Below, one piece after another: positions 13,924-18,391 of a stretch of 18,391 nucleotides of DNA; the first letter of the stretch is position 1; each line of letters starts with the position of its first letter. The DNA comes from Nitrospirota bacterium. Its GTDB lineage: Bacteria; Nitrospinota; Nitrospinia; Nitrospinales; Nitrospinaceae. Below the pieces are notes generated by a model, which ran no database searches, was not told where the DNA came from, and saw nothing but the letters and a program-made list of their open reading frames with translations. Where the stretch lies: NCBI GenBank assembly GCA_003229345.1, contig QIDN01000157.1:1-18391 (forward strand), in the 5' to 3' direction. The position numbers and the translations under genes were made by a program.

Positions 13924-14697
13924 TTATTTTTTTACGAAGAAGGGTCGGCGCGGCCTCCGCTTCTTCGCGGGAATATAAGATGATAATTTTTCGTAAACGA
14001 AAATCGGGTTGTTATCTTCAAGAATGGATATAGCTCCCTCAAATATGATCTCAAGCTTGATTACTTCTACCAGCGTCCGATCTTTCAACTTCCCGGCGAT
14101 AGGAAGAAAAAACAAGGTCGCTAGCAGCATTCCATAAAAGGTTGTCAGCAATGCCACCGCCATGGCCGGGCCGATGGTTTCGGGATTGGAGAGCTGACGC
14201 AGCATCTGTATCAGCCCGATCAGGGTTCCCATCATTCCAAAGGAAGGGGCGTAGAGTGCCATTTTTCTGAAAACATCCTGAACAATAAAGTGTCTTTGCT
14301 TCATGGATTCAATTTCAATATGAAGTGTGTCGCGGATCAGATCTTCCTTGGAGCCGTCCGCAATCAGGTTGCAGGCTTTTCTGAGTAAATCGTCCTCAAT
14401 ATTCATACGGCTCAATGCGATCAATCCCTGGCGGCGGCTGATGGTGCACAGCTCAATCATGGTTTCCACCATGTCGTTGGGGTCTTGCTTCTTTTCTGAG
14501 AAAACAAAAAAGGCCGCCTTAAAAGCGGAAATCACATCTTTCAGCTGGAAGGTGATTAAAGTGGCGGCGATCGTTCCCCCGAAGACAATCATGAAGCTAG
14601 GCAAATTGAAGAAATTGTCCAAGTGGCCATCAATGAAAATGGCACCCACGATGAGAGAGATCCCTAATATGATTCCTGCAAGGGAAGCAGCATCCAC
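13924..14697 (-). CDS. motA: MotA/PomA-type stator channel protein
   Basis: A 257-residue inner-membrane protein that, with MotB, forms an ion-conducting stator unit. Four membrane helices are visible at about 5-23, 33-50, 148-170 and 178-202. The large cytoplasmic loop lies between helices 2 and 3. The conserved MotA/TolQ segment YAPSFGMMGTLIGLIQML and the following PAMAVALLTTFYGMLL closely resemble PomA of sodium-driven motors, as does the start MDAASLAGIILG. The start codon is GTG with AAAGGA 9 bp upstream. The C-terminus is basic (KKRRPRRPFFVKK). It precedes motB by 18 bp and probably begins a motA-motB-pilZ-hypothetical operon. No flagellar structural genes are in the window, so use in a non-flagellar motor remains possible. 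Confidence 0.95.
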   Translation of the reverse strand: MDAASLAGIILGISLIVGAIFIDGHLDNFFNLPSFMIVFGGTIAATLITFQLKDVISAFKAAFFVFSEKKQDPNDMVETMIELCTISRRQGLIALSRMNIEDDLLRKACNLIADGSKEDLIRDTLHIEIESMKQRHFIVQDVFRKMALYAPSFGMMGTLIGLIQMLRQLSNPETIGPAMAVALLTTFYGMLLATLFFLPIAGKLKDRTLVEVIKLEIIFEGAISILEDNNPIFVYEKLSSYIPAKKRRPRRPFFVKK

Positions 14698-14731
14698 TAA
14701 ATATGGTCCTTTTTACTAATATTGAAGAAAG

Positions 14732-14759
14732 GGGATATTCTTTAAATCTAACATGTCAA
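14732..14759 (-). promoter_or_regulatory. candidate promoter for motA
   Basis: On the minus strand a perfect -35 box TTGACA (14754-14759) lies about 60 bases before the motA GTG. With a 16-base spacer the -10 reads TATCCC (14732-14737), matching consensus at only 3 of 6 positions. No flagellar sigma28 or sigma54 pattern was seen in the 181-bp spacer. Confidence 0.3.
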
Positions 14760-14878
14760 CGCTGTTTCTGCAATTTTTTCATGGGTTTAGGGGGAAAAAT
14801 CAGCAACTTTCTTTGTAAAGGATTTGATGGGTAGGGGGGTGTCGGTCAAGATTGGGAGGTAGGCAAGCGCTGAAGACG

Positions 14879-16996
14879 TCAGTCGGATTCGGGTAATGGA
14901 GAGCCTGTTTGAAGGAACCGGGTCATGTCGGCAGGGGAGAGGACCGGGCTCAGCATGATTCCCTGCCCCAGATCGCAACCGGTTTCTTTGAGGAAAGCCA
15001 ATTGGCTTTCTGTTTCCACTCCCTCTGCGATCGTTTGCAGCTCCAGGTTTTGGGCCAGCGAAACCACGGCTTGTATAATGGCGCTATTGGCTTTCAGTTG
15101 GTGCTCATGGACGAAAGTTTGATCGATTTTCAAGCTGTGGATGGGCATATCCTTTAAATATTTCAGGGAAGAAAAACCGGTGCCAAAATCGTCGATTGAT
15201 AATCGGAGTCCAAATTCGCTCAAAGTCTTCAAGCGGGAGATGGCGCTATCGGAATTTTCCATAAGGATGGTTTCGGTCAACTCCAACTCCAGAAGTCCCG
15301 GGTTGACCCCTGATTGCACCACCTGCTTTTCCACCTGTTGGGCAAAATTGTCTTGGTTGAACTGATGGCCCGAAAGGTTGACCGCCACGTTGATCGGATC
15401 CAAGCCCATGGACTGCCACTTTTTGATCTGTTCGCAGGCGGTTTGAAGAACCCATTTGCCAATGGGTATAATCAATCGGTTTTCTTCTGCCGCCAGGATA
15501 AATTCCAGGGTGGGGACCCAGCCTTTTTCCGGATGACACCAACGTATCAGCGATTCCATGCCGGCAAATTGGCCGGTTGCCAGGTTAAACTTGGGCTGGT
15601 AGTGCAGTTCGAATTCTTCTCGCTCCAACGCTTTCCGTAAATCTGTTTCCATATCGACTTTCTTGGCCGATTGAAACAGGAATGTTGGATTGTAATATTG
15701 AAAAGAATGCTTATCCTTTTCCTTGGCGGTCCACAATGCGGCTTGCGCATTTTTAACCAGAGAGTGAGAATCCCTGCCGTCATGGGGATAAAGAGAGATT
15801 CCCATGGTGGATCGTATGCTGACGTCCTGATTGTTGATCGTGAACATGGGCTCAAGAGTTTGTAGGATTTTTTGAGCCATCAAAGTGATAAATCGCTGGT
15901 GGCTTGCTCCACTCAAGATCAGGAGAAAATCCTCACCTTCCAGTCGGGCTACCGTATCCTCTTTTCGCAGGCATCCTTCCAATCGTCTCCCAATATCCTT
16001 CAGTAAAAGCTCCCCTACATGAGGATCGAGGGAGTGACTTATGGATTTGAAATTGATAATGCTTACTATAATCACCGCGATTAATTTTTCGCTACGATCT
16101 GCCTGTGAAATGGCGACATGCAATCGGTCTTTGGCTAAAGCCATATTGGGTAGGTTGGTTATCGGATCGAAATAAGCCAGGGTCTCCAGGCGCTCCTCCA
16201 TTAACAACCGCTCGGTTTTGTCTACGGCCATTGCAATATAAAGAGGATTGGTGTCTTTCTGTAAAAGTTTAAATCGGATTTCGGAGTTGTATTGTGTGCC
16301 GTTTTTTCTCTGATGGATGCCTTGAAACGTGACAAAGGAGTTTCCGTTGCTGTGAAGAGGTCGTGATAAATTATTGAATATATCGGGGGTCAGGTTTTTG
16401 ATGACATCGAAGATGGTGCGCTTTGTGATTTCATCCTTGTTGTAACCCAAATTGTTCAACGCCAGCGAGTTGCCGCGAACAAAATGATGATCGGAGGAGT
16501 CGATGATATAAATTTCATTGGGAGAATCGTCCAGGATGCGAAGCAGATGAACGGATACTTTTTCCTGGGCTTCCTTTTTCTTGTAACCCATTGCCAGATC
16601 GCTGATATTCCCCCGGGACCGGTCCGACAAGGTGTTTAACAAGGAAAACAGAAATTGGTCATTGGAGGCCAGCAGAGAATCAAACTGAGGCTTGGTGATT
16701 TCCATTAAAATGGTTTGATCAGCCGCTTGGACCGTTGCGGAACGGTTTTTGGATTCGATGATGGCCATTTCCCCAAAAACCTGCCCGCTGTTGATGGTGG
16801 ATATTTTCTGGCCCTCTTTGAAGATAGTAAGATTCCCGCCCAAGACCACATACATGTAGTGGCCTGGATCACCATCTTTGAACAAAGTTTCTCCCGGTTG
16901 CAAAACAATAGTTTGACACTGTTCCGAAAGCTCGGTCAAAGTGGAGTCAGGCAAAGATTTAAATAGCTCGACGTCTTTTAATTGAACCAGATTCAT
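14879..16996 (-). CDS. cNMP-binding/PAS/degenerate GGDEF/EAL protein, putative c-di-GMP phosphodiesterase
   Basis: A 705-residue soluble multidomain signalling protein. Residues 10-125 are a cyclic-nucleotide-binding (CAP_ED) domain with the phosphate-cassette pattern FGEMAI...RSATV (74-89). Residues 150-262 form a PAS sensor domain. Residues 270-438 are a GGDEF domain whose signature reads EGEDF (353-357), so diguanylate cyclase activity is unlikely. Residues 450-698 are an EAL domain with E481 (ESL), N540, ELTE (572-575), D602/D603 (DDFGTG), K623, E658 (AEGVE) and Q678, a complete set of expected metal and catalytic residues, so it probably hydrolyses c-di-GMP. Cyclic-nucleotide control of an EAL enzyme is known from Bdellovibrio Bd1971. 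The ATG has no ribosome-binding site. It lies 181 bp upstream of motA on the same strand, with AT-rich spacers on both sides. Confidence 0.93.
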   Translation of the reverse strand: MNLVQLKDVELFKSLPDSTLTELSEQCQTIVLQPGETLFKDGDPGHYMYVVLGGNLTIFKEGQKISTINSGQVFGEMAIIESKNRSATVQAADQTILMEITKPQFDSLLASNDQFLFSLLNTLSDRSRGNISDLAMGYKKKEAQEKVSVHLLRILDDSPNEIYIIDSSDHHFVRGNSLALNNLGYNKDEITKRTIFDVIKNLTPDIFNNLSRPLHSNGNSFVTFQGIHQRKNGTQYNSEIRFKLLQKDTNPLYIAMAVDKTERLLMEERLETLAYFDPITNLPNMALAKDRLHVAISQADRSEKLIAVIIVSIINFKSISHSLDPHVGELLLKDIGRRLEGCLRKEDTVARLEGEDFLLILSGASHQRFITLMAQKILQTLEPMFTINNQDVSIRSTMGISLYPHDGRDSHSLVKNAQAALWTAKEKDKHSFQYYNPTFLFQSAKKVDMETDLRKALEREEFELHYQPKFNLATGQFAGMESLIRWCHPEKGWVPTLEFILAAEENRLIIPIGKWVLQTACEQIKKWQSMGLDPINVAVNLSGHQFNQDNFAQQVEKQVVQSGVNPGLLELELTETILMENSDSAISRLKTLSEFGLRLSIDDFGTGFSSLKYLKDMPIHSLKIDQTFVHEHQLKANSAIIQAVVSLAQNLELQTIAEGVETESQLAFLKETGCDLGQGIMLSPVLSPADMTRFLQTGSPLPESD

Positions 16997-17250
16997 ACAG
17001 TATTATTTTTAGGTGTTTGGTTTTATGGGTATAAAAATAAGTATAAGGGGAGTTTAAGAAGTTTGTTCGGAAAAATCCTCATAAATTGTGAATAAATAAG
17101 AGGTTCTGGTGTAAATGTAACTTGAAGATGGAAGGTTGGCTAGCGAAAGGTATTGATTTTGGTTATGAAAAGTGAAGCTTTTAGGAGAGCGAAATCAGAT
17201 TGCAAATTTATTCGAGGAGGATGAGAGTGCAGGGGATAACAATGATGGGG

Positions 17251-18225
17251 TCAGGCGGGATCGTTGTAGAGATGACAATCCACTGTATGTCCGGGACTCA
17301 ATTGGATGGTACGGGGAGCCTCTGTTTTGCAGTGGTCCATCACTTTGGGGCACCGGGGATGGAAATGGCATCCAGAGGGAGGGTTCATGGGGGAGGGAAC
17401 ATCGCCACCCAGGATAATACGCTGACTCCTTTCCCTCGGGTTCAGCGAGGGCTTGGAAGCCAAGAGAGCCTGAGTATAAGGATGGGCCGCTTCACGATTG
17501 AGAACATCCGTCGGCGCGGTTTCCACAATTTTTCCGAGGTACATCACCGCCGTGCGCTGAGACAGGTGTTTGACCACGTTCAGGTCATGCGAAATGAACA
17601 GCATGGATATTTCACCTTCCTCCTGTAGTTGTTGCAGGAGGTTGATGATCTGCGCCTGGATGGAAACATCGAGCGCGGAGACCGGCTCATCGCACACGAT
17701 ATATTTCGGGTTCAATGCCAATGCCCGGGCGATGCCGATCCTCTGCCGCTGACCGCCGGAAAATTCGTGGGGATACCGCCGCGCATATTTCGGTGATAGC
17801 CCGACTTTCTCCATGATCGCATCAACTTTTTGTTTGAGGGTTTTCCGGTCGGCCATCTTATGGATGAGCAACGCTTCGCCGATAATCCGCTCCACCGTGA
17901 ACCGGGGATTGAGCGAGCTGTAAGGGTCCTGAAAGATGATCTGCATTTTGGGACGCAGGCGGGTCAACTCCTTTGAGTCGAGATCAAAGATATTTTGTTC
18001 CTCGAAGAAAACTTTCCCTTCGGTGGGCTCCAGAAGGCGGATGCTCAATCGACCCACCGTGGTCTTGCCACAACCGGACTCGCCGACAAGGCCCAGTGTC
18101 TCCCCCGGTCCTATTTCCAGTGAAACGCCGTCGACGGCTTTCACCTGATTCACGGTTTTGCCGAGCACGCCGCCCGTCACCGGAAAATATTTTTTGAGGG
18201 AATCGATTTTGACGATTGCGTTCAT
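17251..18225 (-). CDS. dppF: peptide/nickel-type ABC transporter ATP-binding protein (DppF/OppF)
   Basis: A 324-residue ATPase that powers peptide import at the inner membrane together with its DppD/OppD partner. Walker A is GESGCGKTT (48-56), the Q-loop is FQDPYSSLNPR (98-108), the ABC signature is FSGGQRQR (155-162), Walker B is YIVCDEP (175-181) and the switch His is H213. The C-terminal oligopeptide domain follows, with four cysteines (C286, C292, C299, C317; GCHFHPRC, HC, VDCHL), a pattern that in some Opp proteins carries an iron-sulfur cluster. The start at 18225 is chosen because its ATG overlaps the stop of the upstream partner (ATGA) and gives the standard N-terminus MNAIVKIDSLKKYFPV; a start 43 codons earlier would extend into that gene. 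The exact substrate cannot be told. No clear terminator follows. Confidence 0.93.
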   Translation of the reverse strand: MNAIVKIDSLKKYFPVTGGVLGKTVNQVKAVDGVSLEIGPGETLGLVGESGCGKTTVGRLSIRLLEPTEGKVFFEEQNIFDLDSKELTRLRPKMQIIFQDPYSSLNPRFTVERIIGEALLIHKMADRKTLKQKVDAIMEKVGLSPKYARRYPHEFSGGQRQRIGIARALALNPKYIVCDEPVSALDVSIQAQIINLLQQLQEEGEISMLFISHDLNVVKHLSQRTAVMYLGKIVETAPTDVLNREAAHPYTQALLASKPSLNPRERSQRIILGGDVPSPMNPPSGCHFHPRCPKVMDHCKTEAPRTIQLSPGHTVDCHLYNDPA

Positions 18226-18391
18226 GAGGCCTGTTTGCAGTCGCGGTACAACCAGCAGGCGACTTGCTGTTGGGATTGTTCGGTTTGGAATATCGGCGGA
18301 ATTTCCTGACTGCACTCGGGCATGACGTCCTTGCATCGAGGATGAAAGGCGCACCCATCGGGAAGAGACACCGGATTGGGAACCGTTCCGG
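18222..18391 (-). CDS. dppD: peptide/nickel-type ABC transporter ATP-binding protein (DppD/OppD), C-terminal end
   Basis: Only the last 56 codons are present; the start lies beyond the window edge. The peptide reads GTVPNPVSLPDGCAFHPRC and later CSQEIPPIF and VACWLYRDC before TGA at 18222-18224. This is the characteristic C-terminal oligopeptide/dipeptide domain of DppD/OppD, with the PxPxxxPxGCxFHPRC motif and conserved cysteines. Its TGA overlaps the ATG of the downstream dppF in ATGA, the usual arrangement of the paired ATPases. Substrate type is not determined. Confidence 0.87.
   Translation of the reverse strand, partial: GTVPNPVSLPDGCAFHPRCKDVMPECSQEIPPIFQTEQSQQQVACWLYRDCKQAS

Noticed and set aside
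12415..14697. Zorya anti-phage defence system (MotA/MotB-like pair)
   Set aside because: MotA lacks the long ZorA tail and no ZorC, ZorD or ZorE-like helicase or nuclease gene adjoins; the neighbours are PilZ and EAL signalling genes.
17172..17417. Plus-strand frame from GTG at 17172 with nearby GGAG sequences
   Set aside because: It runs antisense into dppF, is full of simple charged residues and has no family resemblance.

Overview
The window most likely comes from a Gram-negative bacterium with an LPS outer membrane (it carries lptD), moderate GC content and frequent GTG/TTG starts. The mix of genes, including a protein resembling the CODH-beta-like family I associate with Nitrospira/Nitrospina-type organisms, suggests Nitrospinota or a relative. 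That placement is an inference from memory of families, not a computed match. Almost every gene is on the minus strand. The plus-strand exceptions are the tail of gltD, one PilZ gene and one S24-like gene.

Layout by position. At 1-71 is the 3' end of gltD (plus strand). At 146-4776 lies a chaperone block transcribed leftward in the order dnaK, grpE, dnaJ, followed by a NarL/FixJ-type response regulator. Two strong hairpins separate dnaK from grpE. A divergent single-domain PilZ gene (5030-5416) shares the 253-bp dnaK upstream region and ends at a bidirectional terminator, facing a conserved CODH-beta-like protein (5505-6221). At 6441-10669 are folC, lptD and pyrE, tightly packed and probably co-transcribed (folC and lptD overlap; lptD and pyrE are 25 bp apart). 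A divergent gene at 10824 encodes what looks like an S24/LexA-type fold without its catalytic serine.

The most distinctive part is 11402-16996, a motor and c-di-GMP neighbourhood. It holds a PomA/MotA-type stator gene; a MotB-type gene whose product carries about 280 extra N-terminal residues, mostly predicted coiled coil, before its single membrane helix; a small PilZ protein whose TTG start lies inside motB; an unrecognised 202-residue protein; and, upstream, a four-domain cNMP-binding/PAS/GGDEF/EAL protein with a degenerate GGDEF motif and an intact-looking EAL site. Together these suggest cyclic-nucleotide and c-di-GMP control of an ion-driven motor. The window ends in a peptide-type ABC transporter (dppF/oppF complete, dppD/oppD partial, overlapping ATGA).

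No CRISPR array, insertion sequence, tRNA or rRNA was seen. No gene-free stretch exceeds 300 bases. The longest (752-957, 4777-5029, 6222-6440, 14698-14878 and 16997-17250) are AT-rich spacers holding at most promoters and small inverted repeats.
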